Source: Pseudidiomarina atlantica
GTDB lineage: Bacteria > Pseudomonadota > Gammaproteobacteria > Enterobacterales > Alteromonadaceae
Assembly: GCF_000753735.1 (NCBI RefSeq)
Contig: NZ_JPIN01000005.1
Location: 222,075-286,074 of the forward strand
Length of the DNA: 64,000 bases
Reading direction: 5' to 3'
Of this stretch, positions 17,062-26,888 are shown one piece after another. The notes under the pieces are model-generated. The model saw nothing but the letters and a program-made list of their open reading frames with translations, was not told where the DNA came from and did not search any database. Position 1 is the stretch's first letter, and each line of letters starts with the position of its first letter. A program made the position numbers and the translations under genes.

Positions 17062-18308
17062 CCGTCGATCAAGCCGCGGGTATCGACCCAGCGTTTGCCT
17101 TCAAGCTGGCCACGGGTGATGGCTTTGAAAGGTTCGTGGTCCACCAGCAACACCACTACATCAGCGGCTGCCAAGGCATCATTAAGCGAGCACAGCTCAG
17201 CACCCGGCACCGGTGTCGCGTCTTGTGCAATATTGGGTTCGACCACCAAGGTGGTACCGGCGTGGCTGCTTGCCAACTGCCGCGCGATAGCTAAGGCCGG
17301 GCTTTCGCGTAGATCATCGATATTGGCTTTAAAAGCCAAGCCCAAACAAGCAATGGTCACGTCTTGCGCAGCGCCGGTGGCGGCAACCGCTTGTTGCACC
17401 TGCGCCACGACCCAGTCGGGTTTGCCATCGTTGACCTCGCGAGCAGTGCGGATCAAACGTGCCTGCTCCGGTGCCGAGGCGACAATGAACCACGGGTCAA
17501 CAGCAATACAATGGCCGCCAACACCAGGGCCTGGCTGTAAAATGTCCACCCGCGGATGGTGATTCGCCAGTCGAATTAACTCCCACACGTTAATGCCTAA
17601 GTGGTCGCAAATCAGCGACAGCTCATTGGCAAAGGCAATATTGACGTCGCGGAAGCTGTTTTCGGTCAGTTTTGCCATTTCAGCGGTACGGGCGTTGGTA
17701 AGAATACAGTCGCCTTTCAAAAACAGGCGGTACAAATCAGCCGCCATGGCACTAGCGCGCGACGACAAACCACCAATCACGCGGTCGTTGTCGACCAGCT
17801 CTTGCATGATCTTGCCCGGTAACACGCGCTCAGGGCAGTAGGCCAATTGCACCTCGGCGGCATCGCCAGCGGTCGCAGGAAAGCTCAGGTCAGGACGCAG
17901 TTCCGCCAACCATTGTTCGAGCTGCTCGGTGGTGCCCACCGGCGAGGTCGACTCCAAAATAATCAAGTTACCGGCTGCCAACACAGGTGCGATGGTTTCG
18001 GCCGCACTGCGAATAAATTTTAAATCGGCACTGCGGTCCGGCAAAAACGGCGTTGGCACGGCAATAATAAAAGCATCGGCTGCGACGGCTGTGGTACTGG
18101 CGCGCAGATGACCTTCGGCAACGGCGGTTTTTACCACATCGGCAAGCCCCGGTTCGACAATATGAATTTGCCCAGCGTTAATTGTTGCCACCGCTTTTTC
18201 ATTGACGTCGACGCCATGTACCGGCACGCCTTGTTTGGCGAACACAGCAGCAGTCGGTAGCCCAATGTAGCCGAGGCCGATAACGGCAATGCGTGGAGAC
18301 GACTTCAT
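17058..18308 (-). CDS. wecC: UDP-N-acetyl-D-mannosamine dehydrogenase (WecC), first copy
   Basis: A 416-aa NAD-dependent enzyme that oxidises UDP-ManNAc twice to UDP-ManNAcA. The N-terminal Rossmann motif is [14 protein letters not shown]. The substrate-binding middle has [22 protein letters not shown], and the catalytic Cys lies in [15 protein letters not shown]. The C-terminal domain has [18 protein letters not shown]. These are hallmarks of the WecC branch of UDP-sugar dehydrogenases. The gene overlaps both neighbours by 4 bp. A second, clearly related copy lies at 61095-62291, again next to a wecB. Confidence 0.93.
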   Translation of the reverse strand: MKSSPRIAVIGLGYIGLPTAAVFAKQGVPVHGVDVNEKAVATINAGQIHIVEPGLADVVKTAVAEGHLRASTTAVAADAFIIAVPTPFLPDRSADLKFIRSAAETIAPVLAAGNLIILESTSPVGTTEQLEQWLAELRPDLSFPATAGDAAEVQLAYCPERVLPGKIMQELVDNDRVIGGLSSRASAMAADLYRLFLKGDCILTNARTAEMAKLTENSFRDVNIAFANELSLICDHLGINVWELIRLANHHPRVDILQPGPGVGGHCIAVDPWFIVASAPEQARLIRTAREVNDGKPDWVVAQVQQAVAATGAAQDVTIACLGLAFKANIDDLRESPALAIARQLASSHAGTTLVVEPNIAQDATPVPGAELCSLNDALAAADVVVLLVDHEPFKAITRGQLEGKRWVDTRGLIDG

Positions 18309-19441
18309 ACCAATTCCTTTTGTAAAACATCAATAATGCGTTGGCAGGCCTTGCCATCGCCGTACGGATTATGTGCACGACTCATGGCCTGATAGGCCGC
18401 GGGATCATCCAGCAAACGCCCAACCTCACGGACAATGGCGGCGCTGTCGGTTCCCACCAACTTGACCGTACCCGCATCGACGGCTTCTGGCCGTTCGGTG
18501 GTGTCACGCATCACCAACACCGGTTTACCAAGCGATGGCGCTTCTTCTTGAATACCACCGCTGTCGGTCAGAATCACCGTAGCTTGGTTCATTAAGTACA
18601 CGAAGGGTTCATAATCTTGCGGCGCTAACAAATGCACATTCGGCAGGTCGCGCAAATGGCGATTTACTGGCTCCTGTACATTCGGATTCAAATGCACCGG
18701 GTAAACGATTTGTAATTCGGGGCGTTGTTGCGCAAGCTCGGCGAGGGCTGCGCAAATGCGCTCAAAGCCAGCGCCAAAACTTTCGCGGCGGTGCCCAGTC
18801 ACCAGCAGCATGGGGTGCTGCGCGTCAAACTGTAACTCGGCGAACAGTTGTGCGTACGCGGCTTGTTTGTCGCTATCCTGTTGTAATTGCTCACTTACCG
18901 TCAACAACGCGTCAATCACGGTATTGCCGGTCACATGGATCTGGTCAGACGGAATCGACTCCGCCAACAAATGCTCGCGCGCTTTCGCGGTCGGGGCAAA
19001 ATGCCAGCGGGTAATGCCTGCGGTCAGGCGTCGGTTCGCTTCTTCAGGCCACGGCGAATAAATATTGCCGGTGCGTAAACCCGCTTCGATGTGCGCCACC
19101 GGAATTTGCTGAAAGTAAGCGGCGAGGGCAGTGGTCAAAGTCGTTAAGGTATCGCCATGCACGCAAACCACGTCGGGTTTGAATTCAGCCAGTACCGGCT
19201 CCAGTTCGGTCAACACCCGTGCCGCCAATTGGTTCAAGCTTTGGTTGGGGCGCATCAAGTTCAAATCGTAATCGGGCGTCAACTGAAATAACTCGAGCAC
19301 TTGGTCAAGCATTTGTCGATGCTGGGCGGTCACGCACAGCCGCACATCCCATGCGGTCTGTTGCTGCAACTGTTGCACCAGCGGTGCCATTTTTATGGCT
19401 TCAGGGCGCGTACCAAAAACGACGAGGATTTTTTTTGTCAT
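18305..19441 (-). CDS. wecB: UDP-N-acetylglucosamine 2-epimerase (WecB), first copy
   Basis: A 378-aa non-hydrolysing epimerase that interconverts UDP-GlcNAc and UDP-ManNAc. It opens with [15 protein letters not shown] and continues with [45 protein letters not shown] and the C-terminal [28 protein letters not shown], all family landmarks. The length is standard. The product feeds the WecC encoded immediately downstream with a 4-bp overlap. The paralogue at 62316-63452 shares the same motifs but differs at many positions. Confidence 0.94.
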   Translation of the reverse strand: MTKKILVVFGTRPEAIKMAPLVQQLQQQTAWDVRLCVTAQHRQMLDQVLELFQLTPDYDLNLMRPNQSLNQLAARVLTELEPVLAEFKPDVVCVHGDTLTTLTTALAAYFQQIPVAHIEAGLRTGNIYSPWPEEANRRLTAGITRWHFAPTAKAREHLLAESIPSDQIHVTGNTVIDALLTVSEQLQQDSDKQAAYAQLFAELQFDAQHPMLLVTGHRRESFGAGFERICAALAELAQQRPELQIVYPVHLNPNVQEPVNRHLRDLPNVHLLAPQDYEPFVYLMNQATVILTDSGGIQEEAPSLGKPVLVMRDTTERPEAVDAGTVKLVGTDSAAIVREVGRLLDDPAAYQAMSRAHNPYGDGKACQRIIDVLQKELV

Positions 19442-19445
19442 GATT

Positions 19446-20171
19446 CTAGAGTCGTTGTAATAAATGAAGGCGCAAATAGGTCAACAGTCGTAATTGACGA
19501 CCGATGCGCGTCGGTTGTGACAGCAAACGATACAGCCACTCCAAATGCAGCTTACACCAAAGCTTCGGGGCGCGTTTGGCGGCGCCCGTAAAGACATCGT
19601 ACGTACCGCCGACGCCAAGATAAAACGCGTCAGGGTAAAGCTTGCGTAAACGTTCGATCAGCTGCTCTTGTTTGGGCGACCCCATGGCCACGGTAACGAT
19701 GCGTGGCTGCTGTGCGTGCAGCGCATCGACCAGCACTTGTTCGTCGGCAAAGTAGCCATCGATGGCGGCCACTACTGGCGTGCCAAGCTCGCGTAATTTC
19801 GCGGCGGCAAGCTGGTTTACCGCCGGCTTAGCACCAATCAGCATGACCGGCACTTGTAACTCCGCGGCGCGCAGCATCAAGGCTTCCCAGAATTCACAGC
19901 CAGGAATACGGGTATTGGCCACACCTTTTTTACGCAGGGTGCGCACCACGCCAGTGCCATCAGCAAAGCGCAGTGTCGCACTTTGCAAGGTGGCGCGAAC
20001 GGTTTCGTCTTGTTGTGCCAACACCACTTTTTCAGGGTTGATGGCAATACCGAAACCGTAGTGCACGTCGCCGGCCGGTGCGATGACTGCATTCACAGCC
20101 TGCGCCATCGAAGCAAACGGCGTTACTTGAATACCGCCAACGGTAACGTCGGTCGTCAATTGCTGATTCAT
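19446..20171 (-). CDS. wecG: WecG/TagA/CpsF-family glycosyltransferase
   Basis: A 241-aa GT26 enzyme. Signature segments are [15 protein letters not shown], the Asp-containing active-site region; [31 protein letters not shown]; and [20 protein letters not shown] with the final basic [17 protein letters not shown]. WecG transfers ManNAcA from UDP-ManNAcA to GlcNAc-PP-undecaprenol to make lipid II of enterobacterial common antigen. With wecB and wecC directly downstream and wecA at 21546, that role is the simplest reading. It is the first gene of the minus-strand unit and is divergent from ugd. Confidence 0.88.
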   Translation of the reverse strand: MNQQLTTDVTVGGIQVTPFASMAQAVNAVIAPAGDVHYGFGIAINPEKVVLAQQDETVRATLQSATLRFADGTGVVRTLRKKGVANTRIPGCEFWEALMLRAAELQVPVMLIGAKPAVNQLAAAKLRELGTPVVAAIDGYFADEQVLVDALHAQQPRIVTVAMGSPKQEQLIERLRKLYPDAFYLGVGGTYDVFTGAAKRAPKLWCKLHLEWLYRLLSQPTRIGRQLRLLTYLRLHLLQRL

Positions 20172-20323
20172 ATCGTTTGAAAGCTCAAGTTAAGCTCGAG
20201 AAGATGCGGCGATTCTATCGAGCGTGACAAAAAACTGCAATCTAAGTGCGGTATAAGCTTACCTGAAGGTTACGGATGATTTACATCGTTTTTACGCAAT
20301 CGAGACAAAATCGAGACAAAAAG
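20172..20323. promoter_or_regulatory. Divergent intergenic region between wecG and ugd
   Basis: This 152-bp gap separates wecG (-) from ugd (+) and must carry promoters for both directions. Just before the ugd start there is a short tandem repeat, CGAGACAAAAT at 20301 and CGAGACAAAAA at 20312. I could not fix a convincing -35/-10 pair on either strand. Confidence 0.4.
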
Positions 20324-21493
20324 ATGTGTCAAAAAATTACCGTGGTTGGGCTTGGCTACGTAGGATTGTCGAATGCGGTGCTGCTGGCGCAACAACATCA
20401 GGTGGTGGCACTCGATATTGATGCCACTAAGGTAGCGGCAGTCAACGCCAAGCAAAGCCCGATCGAAGACAGCGAAATAAGCACTTACTTACGCGACAAG
20501 CCGCTGCAGTTAAGTGCAACCACCGACCCAAACATCCTCGCCGAGGCCGACTGGGTGATCATCGCCACCCCCACCGATTACGACCCAGAGACCAACTATT
20601 TCAACACCAGTAGCGTCGATAGCGTCATCGCGCAAACACTGGCCAGCAATCCTCGCTGTCACATTGTGGTGCGTTCAACCATCCCTGTTGGGTACATCAA
20701 GAAAATACGCGCCAAGTTGGCCACCGAGCGGGTGTTTTTCGCGCCCGAGTTTTTACGTGAAGGGCGCGCGCTGTACGATAATTTATACCCATCGCGCATT
20801 GTCGTGGGTGAACAGCACGAGGCGGCACGCATCTTTGCAGAATTTTTACGTAGTGGCGCACTGAAGTCCGATGTACCGGTGCAATATACTGAACCGACTG
20901 AGGCGGAAGCGATAAAATTATTCGCTAATACCTACTTAGCGATGCGGGTGGCGTTTTTTAACGAACTGGATTCGTTCGCTATGCATCATGGCTTAAATGC
21001 GCGGCAATTGATTGACGGCGTGTGCTTGGACCCCCGTATTGGGGGGCATTACAACAACCCGAGCTTCGGCTATGGTGGTTATTGCTTACCCAAGGATACG
21101 CGCCAGTTGTTGGCCAACTATGACAAGGTGCCGCAGGTGATCATTGGTGCTATTGTCGATGCCAATCGCATGCGCAAAGACTGTATTGCGGAAGCGATCA
21201 TGCAACGCGAGCCGCAGTGCGTCGGTGTGTATCGGTTAGTAATGAAGCAAGGTTCGGACAATTTTCGCGCAAGTGCGGTGCAAGGAGTGATGCAGCGCTT
21301 GCAAGCGCGCGGCATTAAGGTCATCGTATTCGAGCCGACCGTTACGGAAACAATGTTTAACGGTTGTGAAGTTGTTAAAGATTTTTGTGATTTTAAAAAC
21401 AGATCAGATATAATCGTCAGCAATCGCATGTCTGATGAGTTAGCCGATGTCTCCGACAAGGTCTATACTCGCGACATTTATAACAACGATTAA
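20324..21493 (+). CDS. ugd: UDP-glucose 6-dehydrogenase
   Basis: A 389-aa enzyme that makes UDP-glucuronate from UDP-glucose. The start at ATG 20324 gives the normal N-terminus (CQKITVVGLGYVGLSNAVLLA) and the usual family length; an in-frame ATG at 20276 would add a 16-residue tail without support. The substrate region has FAPEFLREGRALYDNLYPSRIV, and the catalytic Cys is in SFGYGGYCLPKDTRQL. It ends with the Ugd-type C-terminus rather than the WecC type. No clear ribosome site precedes it. It is followed 52 bp later by wecA. UDP-GlcA could serve either glycan encoded in the window. Confidence 0.93.
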   Translation: MCQKITVVGLGYVGLSNAVLLAQQHQVVALDIDATKVAAVNAKQSPIEDSEISTYLRDKPLQLSATTDPNILAEADWVIIATPTDYDPETNYFNTSSVDSVIAQTLASNPRCHIVVRSTIPVGYIKKIRAKLATERVFFAPEFLREGRALYDNLYPSRIVVGEQHEAARIFAEFLRSGALKSDVPVQYTEPTEAEAIKLFANTYLAMRVAFFNELDSFAMHHGLNARQLIDGVCLDPRIGGHYNNPSFGYGGYCLPKDTRQLLANYDKVPQVIIGAIVDANRMRKDCIAEAIMQREPQCVGVYRLVMKQGSDNFRASAVQGVMQRLQARGIKVIVFEPTVTETMFNGCEVVKDFCDFKNRSDIIVSNRMSDELADVSDKVYTRDIYNND

Positions 21494-21545
21494 GCGATGT
21501 CGAAAAATTAAAGAAAAACTGAATTAGACGGGAAATCTAGAAGTT

Positions 21546-22661
21546 ATGAGTATTTGGGTGGTGCTGCTTGCAGCGACCGCGCTTTCGAGCGTGTTGTGCA
21601 ATGTCCTGATCCCGATGGCGTGGAAGACTGCGCTGGTTGATCATCCTTGTGCGCGCAAGCAACACGCTGCGCCAGTTCCGTTAGTAGGTGGGCTGGCGGT
21701 GTATGGCACCATGCTCATTATGATGGTGGCGCTGCTGCCGCTCGAAGTCGACATTCGCTTATTCCTGGTGTCCGCAAGCTTCATGGTGCTGATTGGCGCC
21801 CTCGACGACCGCTACGATATTGATCCCGGCGTACGCTTTATCGCCCAAATGCTGGCCGCTGCGGTGGTGGTATTTGGCGCCGACGTACAAATCGTGCAAC
21901 TGGGTAACTTATTCGGTACCGGTACGGTTGAACTGGGTGCCATGGCAATGCCGTTCACCTTACTCGCCATTGTCGCCGCCATGAACGCCTACAATATGAT
22001 TGATGGCATCGATGGTTTGCTCGGTGCACTAGCCATGGTGGCCTTCGCCGGTATTGCGGCGCTGGCTTTTATGCACCAGCAACAATTGCCGGTCATGGTC
22101 GCCGCTATCTTGTTTGGCGCGATGATTCCCTACCAAATTCGCAATATGGGCTTTCGCTTACGCCCGATTCGTAAAATCTTCATGGGTGACGCCGGCTCCA
22201 TGCTGGTCGGCTTCGTAGTGGTATGGATGCTGGTCATGCTGACCCACCCCGAGCGCTTACTCGAAAGTTGGTTTGCCATTCAGCCGAACGTTGAAGCCGT
22301 GCGCCCAGTCGCCGTGTTGTGGCTGATTGCCGTCCCCCTTATGGACATGTTCGCCATCATGGCGCGGCGTGTTATGAAAGGCCAATCGCCGTTTCGTCCG
22401 GATCGCGAACATTTGCATCACATCTTCATGCGCGCGGGTTTCACCTCGCGGCAAACACTGGGTATCATCACCGCTATCGCCTGCTTCAAACTAGCGCTGG
22501 GCTTGGTTTTCGAATGGTTACAACTACCCGAGCCAATTGTGCTTAGCATTTTCATCGCAATTTTTGTACTCTACCTAGTAATGCTCAAAAACATTTGGCG
22601 CATCGTGTCGTGGGTACGTCAACAACGCGATATCGAAAGCACCGACGAAGCAACAGAATAA
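21546..22661 (+). CDS. wecA: Undecaprenyl-phosphate GlcNAc-1-phosphate transferase (WecA)
   Basis: A 371-aa polytopic membrane enzyme of the MraY/WecA family that starts lipid-linked glycan synthesis by moving GlcNAc-1-P to undecaprenyl phosphate. Visible motifs are RKQHAAPVPLVGG near the N-terminus, ALDDRYDI (metal-binding DD), NAYNMIDGIDGLLG, RKIFMGDAGSMLVGF and the C-terminal RPDREHLHH loop that is characteristic of GlcNAc-1-P transferases. About eleven membrane helices are expected. It shares the window with wecB, wecC and wecG. It sits 22 bp before the SLBB export gene and may be cotranscribed with it. Confidence 0.93.
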   Translation: MSIWVVLLAATALSSVLCNVLIPMAWKTALVDHPCARKQHAAPVPLVGGLAVYGTMLIMMVALLPLEVDIRLFLVSASFMVLIGALDDRYDIDPGVRFIAQMLAAAVVVFGADVQIVQLGNLFGTGTVELGAMAMPFTLLAIVAAMNAYNMIDGIDGLLGALAMVAFAGIAALAFMHQQQLPVMVAAILFGAMIPYQIRNMGFRLRPIRKIFMGDAGSMLVGFVVVWMLVMLTHPERLLESWFAIQPNVEAVRPVAVLWLIAVPLMDMFAIMARRVMKGQSPFRPDREHLHHIFMRAGFTSRQTLGIITAIACFKLALGLVFEWLQLPEPIVLSIFIAIFVLYLVMLKNIWRIVSWVRQQRDIESTDEATE

Positions 22662-22683
22662 CAACACCAACAGGGGAAATAGC

Positions 22684-25440
22684 GTGAAAGCATGGTTGCA
22701 ACATACGCTAGCGGCAGCCGGGCTGGCGTGTCTATTAGTGGGTGCCGCAGCACCTAGCGCACAGGCGCAAGATTTATCCAGTCTCACTCCGCAACAAATC
22801 GCACAAATTCAGAAACTTCCGCGCGCGCAACAAGAAGCCATTGCGCGCCAGTTTGGCGTCAATTTAGCCGACATCGAGCGCATGATGCAGAGCTCGAGTA
22901 GCAGCCCAACCAGCGGTCAACCGGAAAGCGAACGCGCCGCCGACACCATGCAAGACCGCGACGTTATCGATACGCGCCCGCTGAATGAACTCAGCCCCGG
23001 TGAACTGGCCGAACGGCTTGCCGAAGACGACAAAGAACTGCAACCCTTTGGTTACAACCTATTCCAAGGCGAGCCCAGCACCTTTGCGCCGATGGCGAAC
23101 GCACCTGTGCCATCGAACTACTTGTTAGGGGTAGGCGATGAATTACGCATTCAACTGTACGGTAAAGAAACCCGCACCATCGATGCCGTGATCGACAACG
23201 AAGGTCGCGTCACCATTGAAAACCTTGGCCCGCTGAGTGTGGCTGGCTTACGCTACGACGAAGCCCGCGAACTGATCAAGAGCACCGTACGCGAGCGCAT
23301 GATAGGTATGGAAGCGGCGGTCAGCATGGGCGAATTGCGCAGCATGCAAATTTTCGTGGTCGGCGAAGCCTACAAACCAGGTGCCTACACCGTCAGCTCA
23401 CTGACCACCATAAGCCAAGCGCTGTTCGTCTCGGGTGGGGTGTCAGACATCGCCTCGTTGCGCAACGTGCAACTGAAGCGCAACGGCGAGACCGTGGTGA
23501 CCTTCGATTTATATAAACTGCTGACCGAAGGCGATGCCTCAAACGACTACCGCTTGCAAGCGGGCGACGTGGTGTTTATTCCCACCCGTGGCGACATGGT
23601 CAGCATTGCCGGCGAAGTTCTGCGCCCAGCCATTTATGAAATGCTCCCCGATGAGACCTTGGCCGACGCCTTGAGTTTTGCCGGTGGCTTGCTGCCCACG
23701 GCCTATCGCAAGTCAGTGCAGCTGCAACGCATCAGCGACGGCTCACGCCGCGTGCAAACCATTGACTTAACCCGTACCGACGTGCAGCGCAAACTGCGTG
23801 GTGGTGACGCCATTACCGTTTTCCCTGTTGCCGAAGAAACCGTCGACAGCGTGATGCTGGTTGGTGCTGCGGTGCGTCCGGGTATGTACGAATGGCACGA
23901 CAACCTGCGCATTAAAGACGTGATCCCCTCCGTTGAAGGTGCGCTGTTACCGATTACCGATTTGACCTACGGTATTGTGGTGCGCTCGAGTGATGACCGC
24001 CGCACCATCAAAGTACTGCAATTTGATGTCGCGCAAGCCGTGCGTGGCGTTAGTGAGCATAACCTAGCGCTGCAACCGCGTGACCAAGTGGTGGTGTTCA
24101 GTCGCTACGAAGCGGCCGCTGCCGAAGAAAATCAATTGAGTGCGTGGTTACGCTCTGAAAGCGACCGAGCGCGTGAAGAGCGCGAACGGGTGCTAGAGAT
24201 TTACCGTAAGCAGTATCTGCAAAAGCTGATCGTGGACGACCTTGGTTTTAACGAGCTGCTGGACCGTACCACCCCGGATCGCTCTGAAGAATTGGATAAT
24301 CAACTCGACAGCTTGTTCGCCATTGGCGATAACGGCGAAGAGCGCGATGCGGACTATTACGCCAAGTTCTCACGGCACAATTTGCTGCAACCGATTTTGT
24401 ATCAATTGCGCAACCAATTCAGCGCCACCGGCACCTTGCCGTTGGTGTACATTGACGGCGAAGTGCGGCATCCGGGCATTTATCCGCTGGTTGAAGGCGC
24501 CAGTGCAAAGCAAGTGATTGTCGCCGCCGGCGGTTTGAAAGAATCAGCCTATTTAGCCCGCGCTGAGCTGACGCGTACGGAAATCAGCAATGGTGAAGCC
24601 GAAGCGCGCTACGTGCCGTTCAACTTGGCCGAGGTGTTAAGCGGTGACTTGCAGGTGCCAGTGCAAGGCCGCGATCGACTGCAAATCTTGTCGATTCCAC
24701 AGTGGCAAAACACCTTGCAAGTGCGCCTTGAAGGCGAAGTGCGCTTCCCCGGCACTTACACCATTCGCCGTGGTGAGACGCTACAAGGCTTGCTCGACCG
24801 CGCCGGTGGGTTGACCGAATATGCGTTCGTACGCGGGGCAATTTTTACCCGTGACGATCTGCGTGAAGCGGAACGCAAGCGTTTAAGCGAGCTGGCGCAG
24901 CAACTGCGTCGTGAAATTGCCTCGAATGTCATTACCGACAGCGGTGCTTCCGTCGCTTACGGCGAAATGAACCAGCTGTTGCGCGACCTGACCAATATCG
25001 AAGCGGTCGGCCGCTTGGTTATCGATCTAGAAACCGTGATCGGTGACGGCGAACGCTTGACCGACATTCAATTGAAAGACGGCGACCGCCTGTTTGTGCC
25101 AACCGTGCAGAATACCGTATCTATTATCGGCGAAGTACAGCTAGCAAGTTCGTACCAGTACGAGCAGGGCGTATCGCTCGAAGAGTACCTGCAGCGCGCG
25201 GGTGGGTTACGCCAGAAAGCTGACGATGAGCGCATCTATATTGTCAAAGCCAACGGCCGTGTAGTGGTGCCAGAGCGCCGCTCATGGTTCTCGTCGGGCG
25301 CCGTCAACCAAATCGAGCCGGGTGACACCATTGTCGTACCAATGGACACCCAATACATGAACAACGTTGAGCTATGGACCACTGCCACCCAGATCATGTA
25401 TCAGGTCGGCGTCGCCCTAGCTGCATTGGCTGCATTATGA
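22684..25440 (+). CDS. Large SLBB-domain polysaccharide export protein (WbfF-like)
   Basis: A 918-aa secreted or outer-membrane protein. It starts at GTG 22684 after AGGGGAA; the signal peptide ends near AQA/QD (residue 28). A Poly_export domain (about 140-220, NYLLGVGDELRIQLYGKETRTIDAVIDNEGRV) is followed by at least five SLBB-like repeats recognisable as V-GE-RPG-Y and LAGGL/AGG segments (220-330, 330-400, 590-660, 680-760 and 830-900). A charged helical stretch lies near 475-520. Such long Wza relatives occur in Vibrio capsule loci (WbfF). It begins a tightly coupled run with pgi and Wzi and probably forms the periplasmic and outer-membrane export conduit. Confidence 0.88.
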   Translation: MKAWLQHTLAAAGLACLLVGAAAPSAQAQDLSSLTPQQIAQIQKLPRAQQEAIARQFGVNLADIERMMQSSSSSPTSGQPESERAADTMQDRDVIDTRPLNELSPGELAERLAEDDKELQPFGYNLFQGEPSTFAPMANAPVPSNYLLGVGDELRIQLYGKETRTIDAVIDNEGRVTIENLGPLSVAGLRYDEARELIKSTVRERMIGMEAAVSMGELRSMQIFVVGEAYKPGAYTVSSLTTISQALFVSGGVSDIASLRNVQLKRNGETVVTFDLYKLLTEGDASNDYRLQAGDVVFIPTRGDMVSIAGEVLRPAIYEMLPDETLADALSFAGGLLPTAYRKSVQLQRISDGSRRVQTIDLTRTDVQRKLRGGDAITVFPVAEETVDSVMLVGAAVRPGMYEWHDNLRIKDVIPSVEGALLPITDLTYGIVVRSSDDRRTIKVLQFDVAQAVRGVSEHNLALQPRDQVVVFSRYEAAAAEENQLSAWLRSESDRAREERERVLEIYRKQYLQKLIVDDLGFNELLDRTTPDRSEELDNQLDSLFAIGDNGEERDADYYAKFSRHNLLQPILYQLRNQFSATGTLPLVYIDGEVRHPGIYPLVEGASAKQVIVAAGGLKESAYLARAELTRTEISNGEAEARYVPFNLAEVLSGDLQVPVQGRDRLQILSIPQWQNTLQVRLEGEVRFPGTYTIRRGETLQGLLDRAGGLTEYAFVRGAIFTRDDLREAERKRLSELAQQLRREIASNVITDSGASVAYGEMNQLLRDLTNIEAVGRLVIDLETVIGDGERLTDIQLKDGDRLFVPTVQNTVSIIGEVQLASSYQYEQGVSLEEYLQRAGGLRQKADDERIYIVKANGRVVVPERRSWFSSGAVNQIEPGDTIVVPMDTQYMNNVELWTTATQIMYQVGVALAALAAL

Positions 25441-26888
25441 TGATAACAACGCAACACCTGGCGCTGGACCTCACCTATCAGGGGCTGACGCGTGACCAAC
25501 TCCAACAATTCGCGAACGAACGCTTGCCGCGCGATTTCGCTGAACTGCGTGCACAGTTGTTGAAAGGGACTTACGAGAACCCGAGCGAAGGCCGACAAGT
25601 GACCCACGTGCTCAACCGTAGTCGCCATTCGGTGGTGGCGGCCAACGGTGGTCGTAACCGCTTTTCGGAAATCGTCCGCACCTTGCGTAGTGGCAAATGG
25701 CTGGGCGCGACTGGGCAAGTGGTCACCGACGTCATCAACGTAGGTGTAGGTGGCTCCGACTTGGGCCCATTGCTTGGCAGCGAAGCCTTGCAAGAGTTCG
25801 CCGACGACAACACCGCGCACCCATTAAAAGTGCATTTCGCCAGCTCGATGGATGGCAGCCAGCTGTACACTTTGTTGCCACAGCTAAACCCAGCCACCAC
25901 TTTGGTGATCATGGCGTCAAAAAGCTTTAGCACCATCGATACCCTTGCCAATATTCGCACCCTCAAAGCCTGGGCGGCGCGCGAACTGAGCGAACAGCAG
26001 TGGCTCGAAAAGCACGTGATTGGCGTGTCGAGCAACATCGAAGGCATGACCAACTTTGGCATTCCACCTGCGCAACAATTGAGCTTTGCTGAATCTGTGG
26101 GCGGCCGCTATTCGTTGTGGTCCGCCATTGGCTTACCAATCGCGCTCACCGTCGGCGCCAACCAATTCGCCCGCATGCTCGATGGCGCCAAAGCCATGGA
26201 CGCGCATTTTGGCGAAGCCGAACTGCATGAAAACATTCCGTTATTGATGGCGCTTACTGGCGTGTACAACCGCGAGCAGCGCGGCATCAACAACCTTGCT
26301 GTGTTGCCCTACGATGGTCGCTTACGGAAACTGCCCGATTACTTGCAGCAGCTCGACATGGAAAGCAACGGCAAGCAACAAGATCGCAACGGTAAGCCGA
26401 TCGATTATCCGACCGGGCCAATTATTTGGGGTGGCTTTGGGCCTAACGGTCAGCACGCGTTTTATCAGCATTTGCATCAAGGCTATGACAACTTTGCCGC
26501 CGATTTCGTGCTGGTGTTGCAACGCGCTGCGACAGAATTTGACGCAGCAACCCAAGCCGAGTTTGCCGAGCAGCAGACCTTGTCGGTGGCGAACTGCCTC
26601 GCACATCGCCGCTTGATGTGGTTTGGCGACGGTAAGACTTACCCTGGCCAACACCCATCGAACCTATTGTTGCTGCAAGAGCTCACGCCACAAGCGTTCG
26701 GCGCACTGATTGCCGCCTATGAGCACAAAGTGTTTACCCAAGGCGTGATCTGGAAGATTAATTCGTTTGACCAGCCGGGCGTTGAGCTTGGCAAGAAAAT
26801 CGCTAATGAAGTGCTGGAAGTAATCAAAACCGGCACCGGCAGCGACGCTTTTGATGACAGTACGCAGGCTATTTTGCAGAGGCTCTGA
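25437..26888 (+). CDS. pgi: Glucose-6-phosphate isomerase
   Basis: A 483-aa cytoplasmic enzyme that interconverts glucose-6-P and fructose-6-P. The ATG at 25437 overlaps the upstream stop (ATGA). Family signatures are NVGVGGSDLGP, the FASSMDGSQ / VIMASKSFSTIDTLAN phosphate-binding region, SVGGRYSLWSAIGLP, GFGPNGQHAFYQHLHQG with the catalytic His, and the C-terminal KVFTQGVIWKINSFDQPGVELGKK. It is somewhat shorter than the E. coli enzyme (549 aa), mainly at the N-terminus. Its place in a capsule operon suggests supply of fructose-6-P for nucleotide sugars; whether another pgi exists cannot be seen here. Confidence 0.93.
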   Translation: MMITTQHLALDLTYQGLTRDQLQQFANERLPRDFAELRAQLLKGTYENPSEGRQVTHVLNRSRHSVVAANGGRNRFSEIVRTLRSGKWLGATGQVVTDVINVGVGGSDLGPLLGSEALQEFADDNTAHPLKVHFASSMDGSQLYTLLPQLNPATTLVIMASKSFSTIDTLANIRTLKAWAARELSEQQWLEKHVIGVSSNIEGMTNFGIPPAQQLSFAESVGGRYSLWSAIGLPIALTVGANQFARMLDGAKAMDAHFGEAELHENIPLLMALTGVYNREQRGINNLAVLPYDGRLRKLPDYLQQLDMESNGKQQDRNGKPIDYPTGPIIWGGFGPNGQHAFYQHLHQGYDNFAADFVLVLQRAATEFDAATQAEFAEQQTLSVANCLAHRRLMWFGDGKTYPGQHPSNLLLLQELTPQAFGALIAAYEHKVFTQGVIWKINSFDQPGVELGKKIANEVLEVIKTGTGSDAFDDSTQAILQRL

